Positions 17,775-27,980 of a DNA stretch of 64,000 nt are shown here, piece after piece. The position numbers and the translations under genes were made by a program. The DNA is taken from positions 372,001 through 436,000 of the forward strand of contig NZ_AP019711.1 of the NCBI RefSeq assembly GCF_010537335.1. Direction: 5' to 3'. Every line of letters starts with the position of its first letter. Position 1 is the first letter of the stretch. Below the pieces are notes generated by a model. That model had not been told where the DNA came from. It did not search any database and saw only the letters and a list, made by a program, of their open reading frames with translations. Source of the stretch: Amedibacterium intestinale. GTDB taxonomy: Bacteria; Bacillota_I; Bacilli_A; Erysipelotrichales; Erysipelotrichaceae.

Positions 17775-17888
17775 TTTTGTTAACTCCTTTCAAACTGTGT
17801 TATTGTACTCTGCTTGTGAAAAAAACACAACCTTTTTTTAAAAAAAATTAAATTATTACCTGATTATTATTAGAAGTTTATTTACTTA

Positions 17889-17917
17889 TTGACATATGAG
17901 CTATACAATGATAAAAT
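17889..17917 (+). promoter_or_regulatory. Strong sigma-A promoter of FMN_bind lipoprotein gene
   Basis: Perfect -35 TTGACA (17889-17894), 17-nt spacer, -10 TAAAAT (17912-17917). About 130 nt of leader follow before the gene; I see no known riboswitch in it. Confidence 0.8.
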
Positions 17918-18052
17918 CCTAATGCCCATTCATATACTGGAATATCTTTTAACAAGATTCCAGCAAGAATTAGAGTAAAGTTTGAATTAAGGAAAGGAAA
18001 AAGTATATTCCATTTTTCTTGATGAGAAATCGAATGTACCGGAAGAGAAATA

Positions 18053-18466
18053 ATGAAAAAATTAGCAGCATTAGTATTATTATGTGGTGTAGTATTAGCA
18101 GGATGTAGTTCAGCAAAAGAAGGAAGCGCAAGCGTAACTGGAAGCAATGGTGATGTTACAACTGCTACTGTAAAAGTTGATGGAGATAAAATCACATCTG
18201 TATCTATCGATACAAAACAGAAAGACAGCGACAAAACTAAAAAAGAATTAAAAGAACAGTATAACATGAAAAAAGCTAGTCCTATCAAAAAAGAATGGTA
18301 TGAACAGGTTCTAACTTTAGAAAACTATATTAAAGAAAACGGTGTTGATGCGATTAAGTTAAACAACGAAGGAAAAGCAACAAACGAAGACTTAGTAACT
18401 GGATGTACAATCAGCATTAGCGATATGGTAGATGCAGTTAAAGAAGCTCAGAAAAACGCTAAATAA
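18053..18466 (+). CDS. FMN_bind-like lipoprotein
   Basis: A 137-aa secreted lipoprotein with a perfect lipobox (VVLAGC, Cys18) after a short signal peptide. The mature part resembles a single FMN_bind domain: TVKVDGDKITSVSIDT strand pair, then EDLVTGCTISISDMVDA at the C-terminus. That sits where RnfG-type proteins have SGAT; here it is T-G-C-T with Thr119 as possible FMN acceptor. ApbE in this window could flavinylate it. The small size and strong promoter fit an abundant surface electron carrier as in flavin-based extracellular electron transfer; this role is inference. Confidence 0.65.
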   Translation: MKKLAALVLLCGVVLAGCSSAKEGSASVTGSNGDVTTATVKVDGDKITSVSIDTKQKDSDKTKKELKEQYNMKKASPIKKEWYEQVLTLENYIKENGVDAIKLNNEGKATNEDLVTGCTISISDMVDAVKEAQKNAK

Positions 18467-18515
18467 TTATTTTATAAATAAAAAGAGTTTTAATGTTATA
18501 GAGTGGGTATGAAAA

Positions 18516-18545
18516 AAAGAACAGGCATTTGGCCTGTTCTTTTAT
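18516..18545. terminator. Bidirectional terminator lipoprotein / rqcH
   Basis: AAAGAACAGGC (18516-18526) pairs perfectly with GCCTGTTCTTT (18532-18542), with A- and T-rich flanks. Confidence 0.85.
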
Positions 18546-20203
18546 TTACCTTTTTTTTCATGATGATCAATCATTTCCTGTATGATGGAAACTTCTGGGT
18601 CTATGTAAATGGTTTTGTATGTAGATAAAGAAACAAAACTTCCTTTATTCCCAGGTATTCTTTTTAATTGTTTTACACTGCAGTAATTAACGGGAACACT
18701 TGAGGAATAGCGACCTTTTGAATACCATGCCGCAAGCATAGCACCTTGACGAAGTGCTTCTTCATGAGGATTTTCCAACGTAATGATAACATGCGCACCA
18801 TGCAAATCTTTTGTATGCATCCATGTATCTGTTTTTCTAGCTAGTTTCCATGTGACATAATCATTTTGTAAATTATTTTTACCTACATAAATATTATAGT
18901 CATCAAAAACGAAGGTAGCATAATGAGGAAGTTCCTGCTTTTTCTTTTTACGAATACGAGTTTTTTGTGCTTTTACATATCCTTGACGAGACAATTCTTC
19001 ACGAATTTCCATAGCATCTTGTATAGTGGCCTGTGATAACTGCATTTCCATAGAAGTAAAGTAAGTAATTTCTTTTTCACAAAGCTCTATTTGTTCTTGT
19101 AAAATAACTTGTGCTCTTTTAAATTTATGATATTTTTGATAATAACGATTTGCATTTCCTTTTATATCGAAACGCATATCGATAGGAATTTCTATATTTT
19201 CTCCTGTTTCAAAAGAGGGAAGCGTTACTATCGGCTGCTTAGAAATCTCATGTTCATAAGCAAACAGAAGATCTCCATATTCTCTATATTTATCACAATC
19301 CATTGCTTCTTCAAGACTTTGTTTCAATTTTGGAAGCTTCGACTCATTTTTATGAAGCTCTTTTCTTACTGCTTTAAACAAATCACCGCTTTGTTGCTTG
19401 ATTCGCACCTTTTCTTCTTTCTGTGCAAACAAGATATCCATTCCTTCCATTAGTGGATAGGTTCTTGGTACGACTTGCAGATGTTTTAATGGAATACAGT
19501 GAAAATAAGTTTGTTCCTGTATATCACTAATATATACACAATCGGATTCATCAATCTGTCTCATAATATCATCAAAAGATGTATGTTCTTCCATCATGCG
19601 ATACTGTACTTCTTTAGATAATAAGGGAGAAAATCCATGAAACTGTTTTGTGAAAGATTCATTTACATCAATGCTTTCGTAGTGATATGGATCTTGTTTA
19701 TCTAGATGAGGTGCAGGAAGCTGAAACATTACATTTGGAAGGATGGTACGTTTGTTGTTTTCAAATGGGGGGATACGTTTTAAGGCATCAATAATTCTTC
19801 CATCCTCATCTACCAGAATTACATTGGCATATTTTCCCATCAGCTCTATATAAAGGTTCTTTTCATGAATATCACCCATTTCATTTCGAGCTTCAACTAC
19901 CATATGTAAAATACGATCCAGTCCAATCTGTTCCATGCTTTTTATAATTCCGCCATCAATTTGCTTTCTTAAAAGCATAACAAAATTATTTGGTACTTCC
20001 ATTGTGGTATAAGAAGCATTCGTATAATTTATACGATTATAAACACTATGTGTTGATATTAAAAGTTTTTTATTTCCTTTATTTGTGCGCAATGAAAATA
20101 ATAATTCACTGTCACTGATCTGCTGGATTTTTAAAATCTTTGCAGGCAGTGTTTTATCTATTTGCTTAAACAGCTGTCGAAGCAACAATCCATCGATTGC
20201 CAT
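18542..20203 (-). CDS. rqcH: Ribosome quality control factor RqcH (NFACT/Rqc2)
   Basis: Binds obstructed 50S subunits and drives addition of C-terminal Ala tails to stalled nascent chains; older name FbpA, a fibronectin-binding protein. It has 553 aa: NFACT-N domain (FVMLLRKQIDGGIIKSMEQ, ARNEMGDIHEKNLYIELMG), a long helical coiled-coil middle (about 280-420), and the C-terminal NFACT-R domain (RKTDTWMHTKDLHGAHVII). The ATG at 20203 is preceded by GAAGGAGTG; a GTG nine bases upstream overlaps that site and is less likely. Confidence 0.95.
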   Translation of the reverse strand: MAIDGLLLRQLFKQIDKTLPAKILKIQQISDSELLFSLRTNKGNKKLLISTHSVYNRINYTNASYTTMEVPNNFVMLLRKQIDGGIIKSMEQIGLDRILHMVVEARNEMGDIHEKNLYIELMGKYANVILVDEDGRIIDALKRIPPFENNKRTILPNVMFQLPAPHLDKQDPYHYESIDVNESFTKQFHGFSPLLSKEVQYRMMEEHTSFDDIMRQIDESDCVYISDIQEQTYFHCIPLKHLQVVPRTYPLMEGMDILFAQKEEKVRIKQQSGDLFKAVRKELHKNESKLPKLKQSLEEAMDCDKYREYGDLLFAYEHEISKQPIVTLPSFETGENIEIPIDMRFDIKGNANRYYQKYHKFKRAQVILQEQIELCEKEITYFTSMEMQLSQATIQDAMEIREELSRQGYVKAQKTRIRKKKKQELPHYATFVFDDYNIYVGKNNLQNDYVTWKLARKTDTWMHTKDLHGAHVIITLENPHEEALRQGAMLAAWYSKGRYSSSVPVNYCSVKQLKRIPGNKGSFVSLSTYKTIYIDPEVSIIQEMIDHHEKKGK

Positions 20204-20336
20204 TTTAATCACTCCTTCAATTTTCTATTATACCATATAAAACATTGTTTTATGGGACTGTATATACTTTTATTGGAAATAAAGGTTTGTAATGTTTTGT
20301 TATATGAATGTATTTAATGTTTATGTTAAAACATAC

Positions 20337-20365
20337 TTGACATTCCCAGGTGCTGCGAGTAAAAT
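20337..20365 (+). promoter_or_regulatory. Sigma-A promoter of gmk
   Basis: TTGACA (20337-20342), 17-nt spacer, TAAAAT (20360-20365), 24 nt before the gmk start. Confidence 0.8.
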
Positions 20366-20389
20366 TCTTGTAAAGAATTAGGAGGGGCT

Positions 20390-20962
20390 ATGCTCGTGAA
20401 AAAGGGATTGTTAATTATTATCAGTGGACCAAGCGGTGTTGGCAAAGGTACGGTTCGTAATTATTTTATGAATGATGAGTCTTTGAAACTTGTATATTCT
20501 ATTTCTATGACTACAAGATCTCCAAGAGCAGGAGAACAGGATGGGGTAGATTATATTTTTTCAACAAGAGAAGAATTTGAAAAGGCAATTCAAAATGGAG
20601 AACTTTTGGAATGGGCAGAGTTTGTAGGAAATTATTATGGTACACCAATCGCTCAGGTTGAAAAACTTCGTGAAGAAGGGAAAAATGTTCTTTTGGAAAT
20701 CGAAGTGCAGGGTGCAACACAGGTTAGAGAAAAATGTCCGGATGCAGTATCAATTTTCATTATTCCACCAAGCATGGAAGAGTTGGAAAATCGCATTCGC
20801 GGTCGAAGAAGCGAACCGGAAGAAATTGTGCAGCAGCGTTTAGCAAAAGCAGAAAAAGAAATGAAGATGATGAATAACTATAAATATATCGTCTGCAACG
20901 ATGATCCAAAATTGGCTGCAGATTTAATTAGTTCTATCATTAAACGAAATATGGAGAAATAA
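20390..20962 (+). CDS. gmk: Guanylate kinase
   Basis: Phosphorylates GMP to GDP with ATP. It has 190 aa with P-loop SGPSGVGKGT, the GMP-binding TTRSPRAGEQDGVDYIF, and the lid motif RGRRSEPEEIVQQRLAKA. The Gly-rich loop has KGT rather than the more common KST, which is also usual. GGAGGGG precedes the ATG. Next to rqcH (opposite strand) as in many Firmicutes. Monocistronic, closed by a hairpin. Confidence 0.97.
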   Translation: MLVKKGLLIIISGPSGVGKGTVRNYFMNDESLKLVYSISMTTRSPRAGEQDGVDYIFSTREEFEKAIQNGELLEWAEFVGNYYGTPIAQVEKLREEGKNVLLEIEVQGATQVREKCPDAVSIFIIPPSMEELENRIRGRRSEPEEIVQQRLAKAEKEMKMMNNYKYIVCNDDPKLAADLISSIIKRNMEK

Positions 20963-20966
20963 AAAG

Positions 20967-21009
20967 AAAGATGCTCTTGTCAGATATAGGATAAGAACAT
21001 CTTTTTTTA
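20967..21009. terminator. Terminator between gmk and gdhA
   Basis: AAAGATGCTCTT pairs with AAGAACATCTTT (one mismatch), flanked by A-rich and T-rich runs; serves convergent genes. Confidence 0.7.
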
Positions 21010-21031
21010 TAGTATTTTTTTGTGACGAATA

Positions 21032-22387
<1,356 letters not shown>

Positions 22388-22429
22388 TCATTATACTCGC
22401 TTTTGGATGAAATGAAAACAAAAAAGCGC

Positions 22430-22453
22430 ATATTTTCAAATTATTGAAAATAT
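22430..22453. promoter_or_regulatory. Inverted repeat in gdhA-feoA divergent region
   Basis: Perfect 10-bp arms ATATTTTCAA / TTGAAAATAT around ATTA. Its right arm includes a TTGAAA that could serve as -35 for feoA, with TAAAAA 17 nt on. A repressor operator is plausible; it does not match the Fur or DtxR consensus. Confidence 0.45.
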
Positions 22454-22546
22454 ATTCATGATCAAATAAAAAAAGAACCTTTTTTCATCAAAAGATTCCG
22501 ACGATTTTTCAACTTCTGTTTTTATATACTTAAGTCGGTGATAAAT

Positions 22547-22774
22547 ATGAGAGCAGATCAGTTAAAAAAAGGAGAAATCGCTAGGATCATACATATTGAT
22601 GTGGAACCATTCTTAAAAAAACGTCTATTTTTTATGGGCGTACATGAAGGAGGAAGAATACGCTATATTATGTCATCTCCTTTTTATGATCCATTGCTTT
22701 TTATGGCGGCAGGAAACTGGCTGCTGCTTCGAAAAGACATTGCGAAACAGATAGAAGTGGAGGTTGGACAATGA
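22547..22774 (+). CDS. feoA: Ferrous iron transport accessory protein FeoA
   Basis: Small SH3-like cytosolic partner of FeoB, 75 aa, with LKKGEIARIIHID and the KRLFFMGVHEGGRIRYI core that matches FeoA (rLxxmGixpGxxi). Overlaps feoB by 4 nt (ATGA). The ATG at 22547 follows GGTGAT; a GTG nine bases earlier is also in frame. Short but complete for the family. Confidence 0.9.
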   Translation: MRADQLKKGEIARIIHIDVEPFLKKRLFFMGVHEGGRIRYIMSSPFYDPLLFMAAGNWLLLRKDIAKQIEVEVGQ

Positions 22775-24849
22775 AAGAATATACGATTGCGTTTGCGGGA
22801 AATCCCAATACGGGGAAAAGTGCATGGATCAATGTGTTAAGTCATTCCAATTTTCAGGTAGGAAACTGGGCAGGGGTAACGGTAGAGAAAAAAGAGGCAA
22901 CACTTATCTGGAAACAAAACATGTATCATCTTATTGATTTACCCGGATGTTATGCATTAGATGAAGGTTATAATGAAGAACGTATTACGACAACGTATTT
23001 AAAAGAAAATCATGTTGATGTTATTGTTAATGTAGTGGATGCGACCAATCTTGCGCGAAATCTGCTATTGACCTTATATTTACGAGAATTGCAGATTCCT
23101 ATGGTAATGCTGCTGAATTTTATGGATGAAGCAGAAAAGCAGCATATCGTAATCGAAACACAAAAAATCGCAAGAAGATTGCAAATTCCGGTTCTGGCAT
23201 GCAGTGCTTTTGATAAAAGCTGTTATGCACGTGTAAAAGAAAGCATTATGGCACAGGTAGGAAAAGATGTATTATATTATCCGCTTCTTGATGAAGATTT
23301 GGTAAAAGTGTACATACGGATATTAGAACTATTGGAGAAGGCAAAACCAGTATCTTTATCTTTTACGGAAAGACAGTTTCATCAATTGACATTATCTTTG
23401 ATCTATCGAAAAAAAGAAGCCATCAGACAAGCAGATAGCTGGGGTATCCATAAAGAAACAATAGAAGAAATGCTGCAGGGATATCCAATTGAAACCATAG
23501 AAAATACACGTTTTCATGTGATTGACAGTTTATTAAAATATGTAAAACAAGATGTAGAGAAGCGCTATGAAAGAAGTATGAAAATCGATAAAATACTATT
23601 GCATCCCATCTTTGCATTGCCTATCTTTTTTTTGTTTATGCTTGTTTTTCTAGTTTGTATTTTTCATATCAGCAAGCCATGGACAAACTGGATCAATGAC
23701 ATGCTGCAGCTGTATGGAGGAGCGTTTTTTTCGTTTGTTCTGCAAGATTTTCCGCTCATTCGTCAATTATTTGTGGATGGTATACTGGCAGGATTATCCG
23801 GTGTATTAAGTTTTGTACCATTGATGGCATGTTTATATATAGCCCTTGGAATATTGGAAGAAAGTGGGTATATGGCGCGCATTGCCTTTTTGTTAGATCG
23901 TATCATGCGTCAGTTTCATTTAAGTGGAAAAAGCTTTGTGGCATTGCTGATGGGGTTTGGCTGTAATGTGCCAGCGATTTATGCCAGCAAGACACTGGAT
24001 GGGGAAGGATTAAAAAAACGCTGTGCTCTTCTTGTACCATTTATGTCTTGTGGGGCAAGACTTCCAGTATACTCTTTATTTTGTGCAGCTTTTTTTCCAG
24101 ATAAAGAAATATTTGTACTTGTTTGTTTATACGGTATAGGAATTCTAGTTGCACTTGTATTTGGTATTATTTTATATCATGGAGACAGAAAAAAAGAGAA
24201 AGATATCTTTGTATTGGAAGTTCCTCCTTATCGATTGCCGCGGTTGTCAATTATCTGGAAAAAAGCCAAAAAAGAAGTGCAGGCCTATGTAAAAAAAGCA
24301 TGTGGCATCGTCCTTTTTGCCATGTGTATTTTATGGTGCTTTAGTTACAGCCCAACACAGCATATAGAAGATAGTTTGCTTGCGAAAGGGGCAAAACAGG
24401 TGTCGTTCCTTTTTGAACCGCTGGGCTTTGGCAATCGCTGGGAATGTGTGGCTTCGCTTCCTGGTGGTATTCTTGCGAAAGAAACAATTGTTGGTTATTT
24501 TTCTTCTTTGCAATCAACCCAGCAAAAACAAGAACATGTAAAACTTGGATGGGAAGATATTAAGGAACGAACAACCACCAGTATTTCTCAAACCCTGTTT
24601 TTATCAAAAGAAGAACCGCAGGAAAAAGATACATCTTATATTCAAAATCTGTGGCATGATGAAAGAAGAAATCTTCGAGCATTCAGTTTTCTTGTCTATA
24701 TCTTATTAAGTGTGCCTTGCATTATGACACTACAGGCACTATATCATACGTATGGAAAAAAGGTCATGCTTACAAGTATTGTGGCAATGCTAGTAATTCC
24801 TTATATCGTATCTTTTTGTATCTTCCATTTTTTCTCTTTGTTTTATTGA
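22771..24849 (+). CDS. feoB: Ferrous iron transporter FeoB
   Basis: Inner-membrane Fe(II) importer with N-terminal GTPase. It has 692 aa. G1 GNPNTGKSAW, G3 DLPGCYALD, and a G4 NFMD precede the helical GDI domain. The membrane part has the two Gate regions with conserved Cys motifs GFGCNVPAIYASKT and FMSCGARLPVYSLF. The C-terminal helices (about 640-690) are complete. No feoC follows. Translationally coupled to feoA; suggests life in reducing, Fe(II)-rich surroundings. Confidence 0.96.
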   Translation: MKEYTIAFAGNPNTGKSAWINVLSHSNFQVGNWAGVTVEKKEATLIWKQNMYHLIDLPGCYALDEGYNEERITTTYLKENHVDVIVNVVDATNLARNLLLTLYLRELQIPMVMLLNFMDEAEKQHIVIETQKIARRLQIPVLACSAFDKSCYARVKESIMAQVGKDVLYYPLLDEDLVKVYIRILELLEKAKPVSLSFTERQFHQLTLSLIYRKKEAIRQADSWGIHKETIEEMLQGYPIETIENTRFHVIDSLLKYVKQDVEKRYERSMKIDKILLHPIFALPIFFLFMLVFLVCIFHISKPWTNWINDMLQLYGGAFFSFVLQDFPLIRQLFVDGILAGLSGVLSFVPLMACLYIALGILEESGYMARIAFLLDRIMRQFHLSGKSFVALLMGFGCNVPAIYASKTLDGEGLKKRCALLVPFMSCGARLPVYSLFCAAFFPDKEIFVLVCLYGIGILVALVFGIILYHGDRKKEKDIFVLEVPPYRLPRLSIIWKKAKKEVQAYVKKACGIVLFAMCILWCFSYSPTQHIEDSLLAKGAKQVSFLFEPLGFGNRWECVASLPGGILAKETIVGYFSSLQSTQQKQEHVKLGWEDIKERTTTSISQTLFLSKEEPQEKDTSYIQNLWHDERRNLRAFSFLVYILLSVPCIMTLQALYHTYGKKVMLTSIVAMLVIPYIVSFCIFHFFSLFY

Positions 24850-25211
24850 ATGTTCTTCTTTATATGTATTGGTTAAATAAACTATGGTTATGGATCGATT
24901 TAATCTAATCTATCATGTTAATTGGTACCAGTACTATGCTTGAAAAAAATGAGCTTTCAGGTTATATGAATAAGATAAAGTAAATAATGTAGGAAAACTT
25001 AAAAATAATTCTATTACACAAGTAAAAATTTGGGGGATGCATTGGTGTTTGGTGCATCTCTCATTTTTGTTTATACAGCCACTGTAAAAAATAAATCTTA
25101 TATCTTATATAAAACTTTCATAAAAATATGTGTTTTCTGATTGTTTTTATTTTAAATCATAAAAAAAAAGTCTATAATAGAAGAAAATGTGTAGTACAGG
25201 GAGGTCATTGC
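24850..25211. other. 362-base intergenic region upstream of pncA
   Basis: No convincing gene. It holds a hairpin at 25033-25068 (GGATGCA pairing with TGCATCT, then TCATTTTTG), possibly the feoB terminator or an RNA element, and a TATAAT at 25173-25178 with a weak -35 that probably starts the pncA transcript. The rest is plain AT-rich sequence. Confidence 0.5.
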
Positions 25212-25841
25212 ATGGCAAGAACAAGTGATGCGTTTATACAAAAGTATACAAAGATGGATATTGCGCAGTTAAAAGATCCGATTATCTTTGTTGTTGATAT
25301 GATCAATGGATTTGTTAAGGAAGGAGCTTTGCATGATGAAGCAATTTCGAAAACCATTCAGCCAATATGTGATTTACTAGATAAAGAAGTGGGAAGAGCA
25401 ATCTTTGTGGCAGATGCCCATCCGCCAAAAACAAGAGAATTTCTATCCTATCCATCGCATTGTGTGATTGGAACCAGGGAAAGTGAAGTCGTAGAAGAAC
25501 TTTATCCATATGTTCACGAGCTGTTTCATAAAAATAGTACGAATACATTTACAAGTGTCGATTTTCAGCAGTTCTTAAAAGAAAGAATGCCTATGTATCA
25601 GGATATTGTGATTTGCGGATGCTGCAGTGATATTTGTATTATGCAGTTTGCTTTATGTTTGAATGCATGGTTAAATGAGCATAATGAAACTAAGAAGCGT
25701 GTGATAATTCCTATGGACTGCATAGATACGTATCATATCGATGATGTACATGATGCAGTTGAATGGAATGAATTTTCTATTCGAAATATGGAAGCAAACG
25801 GAATTCAAGTCGTTGCTGGATTTAAAGGAGAAAATTGTTAA
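25212..25841 (+). CDS. pncA: Nicotinamidase / isochorismatase-family hydrolase
   Basis: Predicted to convert nicotinamide to nicotinate in NAD salvage. It has 209 aa with the cysteine-hydrolase fold: catalytic Asp in IIFVVDMINGF, metal/substrate area FVADAHPP, and the nucleophile Cys in VICGCCSDICIMQFA. It overlaps pncB by one base, which supports nicotinamidase over other isochorismatases. CAGGGAGGTC precedes the ATG at 25212; the upstream open frame has no ribosome site. Confidence 0.88.
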   Translation: MARTSDAFIQKYTKMDIAQLKDPIIFVVDMINGFVKEGALHDEAISKTIQPICDLLDKEVGRAIFVADAHPPKTREFLSYPSHCVIGTRESEVVEELYPYVHELFHKNSTNTFTSVDFQQFLKERMPMYQDIVICGCCSDICIMQFALCLNAWLNEHNETKKRVIIPMDCIDTYHIDDVHDAVEWNEFSIRNMEANGIQVVAGFKGENC

Positions 25842-27328
25842 TGGAAAGTTTGGATTATAAATTTGATTTTCGAGATGAAAGAAATCTAAGTCTTGTCATG
25901 GACTTTTATGAACTAACGATGAGCCAGTGCTATTTTAACAGTGATCACAAGGATCGCATTGTTACTTTTGACTTGTTTTATCGTAAAAATCCAGATAATG
26001 GAGGCTATGCAGTTTTTGCAGGTTTAGAGGAAATTATCGGCTATATTCAAAATCTGCACTTTGAAGATGAAGATATCGACTATCTTCGCTCTTTGCATAA
26101 GTTTTCAGAAGAATTCTTAGATTATCTTCGTCATTTCATTTTTACAGGAGATATTTATGCGATTAAAGAAGGAACGCCGGTTTTCCCAAATGAGCCATTG
26201 ATTCGAGTACGTGCAAAAATTATTGAAGCACAGCTTTTAGAAACTGCAATGCTTCTTTGTGTAAATCATCAGACATTAATTGCGACCAAGGCAAGACGCA
26301 TCGTAAAAGCAGCTGATGGACGTGCGATTATGGAATTTGGGGCACGTCGTGCACATAATTTTGACTCTGCTAACTATGGGGCAAGAGCGGCTTATATTGG
26401 TGGTGTTGCAGGGACTGCAACAACGTATGCCGGACAGAAGTTTGGGATGCCGGTTTTAGGAACGATGGCACATTCTTTTGTACAGTCTTTTGACAGTGAG
26501 TATGAAGCATTTTTAGCTTATGCGAAAACATATCCAGAGAGCTGTACGGTATTGCTGGATACGTATAATACATTAAAAAGTGGTTTGCCTAATGCCATTC
26601 GTGTCGCAAAAGAATATTTAGAGCCAAATGGCTATCGTATGCAGGGGGTACGTATTGATTCCGGTGATATGGCATATTTGTCCAAAAAAATACGAAAAGC
26701 ATTAGATGAAGCTGGTATGGAAGATTGCAATATCGTTGTATCAAACTCTTTAGATGAATACCTAATTCAATCTTTGATTCAGCAAGGGGCAAAAATCAAC
26801 AGTATGGGAGTTGGAGAAAACCTTGTCTGCAGTAAATCAACACCGGTTTTTGGCGGCGTTTATAAAATGAGTTCCATTTATGAAAATGGGGAAATGATTC
26901 CAAAAATCAAAGTTAGTGAAAATATTGAAAAAGTAACCAATCCAGCATATAAAGACTTGTATCGTATTTATGATAAAGAAAGTGGAAAAGCACTTGCGGA
27001 TTTGATGACATTGCATGGAGAAGTGCTTGATCCAAATGAAGATTTGACAATTTATCATCAGATGAACAGCTGGAAAAATAAAACCATTGAGAAAGGAACC
27101 TATACAGTAAAAAACTTGTTGGAACCGATATTTGTAAATGGAGAACTTGTCTATGATGTACCAAATTTAAAAGATGTGCGTGCATACAGTGAACAGGAAT
27201 TTACAACAATTTGGGATGAAATTCAGCGTTTTGAATATCCGCAGACATACTATGTTGATTTAAGTAAAAAGCTTCTGGATTTAAAATTAAAGATGCTGGA
27301 GAATGTAAAACATGTTGACAGTAAATAA
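25841..27328 (+). CDS. pncB: Nicotinate phosphoribosyltransferase
   Basis: Makes nicotinate mononucleotide from nicotinate and PRPP, using the nicotinate from PncA. It has 495 aa. Family stretches: VMDFYELTMSQCYF, FDLFYRKNPDNGGYAVFAG, EFGARRAHNFDSANYGARA, GTMAHSFVQSFDSEYEAF, LDTYNTLKSG and VRIDSGDMAYLSKK. AAAGGAG precedes the ATG at 25841; a TTG six bases upstream is less likely. Operon with pncA. Confidence 0.96.
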   Translation: MESLDYKFDFRDERNLSLVMDFYELTMSQCYFNSDHKDRIVTFDLFYRKNPDNGGYAVFAGLEEIIGYIQNLHFEDEDIDYLRSLHKFSEEFLDYLRHFIFTGDIYAIKEGTPVFPNEPLIRVRAKIIEAQLLETAMLLCVNHQTLIATKARRIVKAADGRAIMEFGARRAHNFDSANYGARAAYIGGVAGTATTYAGQKFGMPVLGTMAHSFVQSFDSEYEAFLAYAKTYPESCTVLLDTYNTLKSGLPNAIRVAKEYLEPNGYRMQGVRIDSGDMAYLSKKIRKALDEAGMEDCNIVVSNSLDEYLIQSLIQQGAKINSMGVGENLVCSKSTPVFGGVYKMSSIYENGEMIPKIKVSENIEKVTNPAYKDLYRIYDKESGKALADLMTLHGEVLDPNEDLTIYHQMNSWKNKTIEKGTYTVKNLLEPIFVNGELVYDVPNLKDVRAYSEQEFTTIWDEIQRFEYPQTYYVDLSKKLLDLKLKMLENVKHVDSK

Positions 27329-27980
27329 AAAAGAAATATTTTTGAAAAGGTTTTTATATGTATGTGCTGTGATATATGTGCTAACTTTAGCAGCAGGATT
27401 TTATATGAATTTTGTAAAAAAGGATTATGAAGCTCTTGGCATGACATTGGTCGCATGTATAACACCATTAATCGTACCAATTGGATTTAAACTTTTAAAG
27501 TTGAAACCGGTTTATGAAATTTATATTATATCTACTATTTTTGTATACTTTGCTTCTTTAATTGGAAGTGGTTTTGGCTGGTATAGTTATTTTGGATTTG
27601 ATAAGGTGCTGCATTTTACAAGTGGCTGGTTTGTTACAACACTTGCCGTTATTTTGTATTTTGCGATACGAAAAACAAATGCATTTGAAGAAAAGAAATA
27701 TTTTACACTGTTTTTGGTATTTATCAATGCAGTTAATATCGCTGTTGCAGAGTTATGGGAATTTTATGAATATGCCATGCTGATTTTCTTTAATAATGAC
27801 TGTATCAATCATTATTCTCAAGGGGTTCATGATACGATTACGGATTGTTTATGTGCAACATTCGCAGGTATTTTGTTGACGATCATGATCGTTCGCTATT
27901 ATAAGAGTGGGAAAAGCAATTTCTTTGTGAATGTATATGAAAAGTTTTATGTACGAAATATTGAAAGAAAGGACGTGTAG
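27312..27980 (+). CDS. DUF2238-like integral membrane protein
   Basis: A 222-aa membrane protein with about six helices. It contains FDKVLHFTSGWFV and, two helices later, AELWEFYEYAML and GVHDTITDCLCATFAG. The conserved Asp-His and Glu pairs recall the DUF2238 family, whose function is unknown. It overlaps the pncB 3' end by 17 nt, so it belongs to the pnc operon. Transport of a pyridine precursor is a guess from position only. The stop codon lies inside the first 21-bp repeat of the element downstream. Confidence 0.6.
   Translation: MLTVNKKEIFLKRFLYVCAVIYVLTLAAGFYMNFVKKDYEALGMTLVACITPLIVPIGFKLLKLKPVYEIYIISTIFVYFASLIGSGFGWYSYFGFDKVLHFTSGWFVTTLAVILYFAIRKTNAFEEKKYFTLFLVFINAVNIAVAELWEFYEYAMLIFFNNDCINHYSQGVHDTITDCLCATFAGILLTIMIVRYYKSGKSNFFVNVYEKFYVRNIERKDV

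Noticed and set aside
24717-24908. A 63-codon ORF overlapping the end of feoB
   Set aside because: Most lies inside feoB in another frame; the hydrophobic run mirrors the feoB membrane segment.
24916-24984. A 22-codon ORF after feoB
   Set aside because: No ribosome site precedes it and no motif is present.
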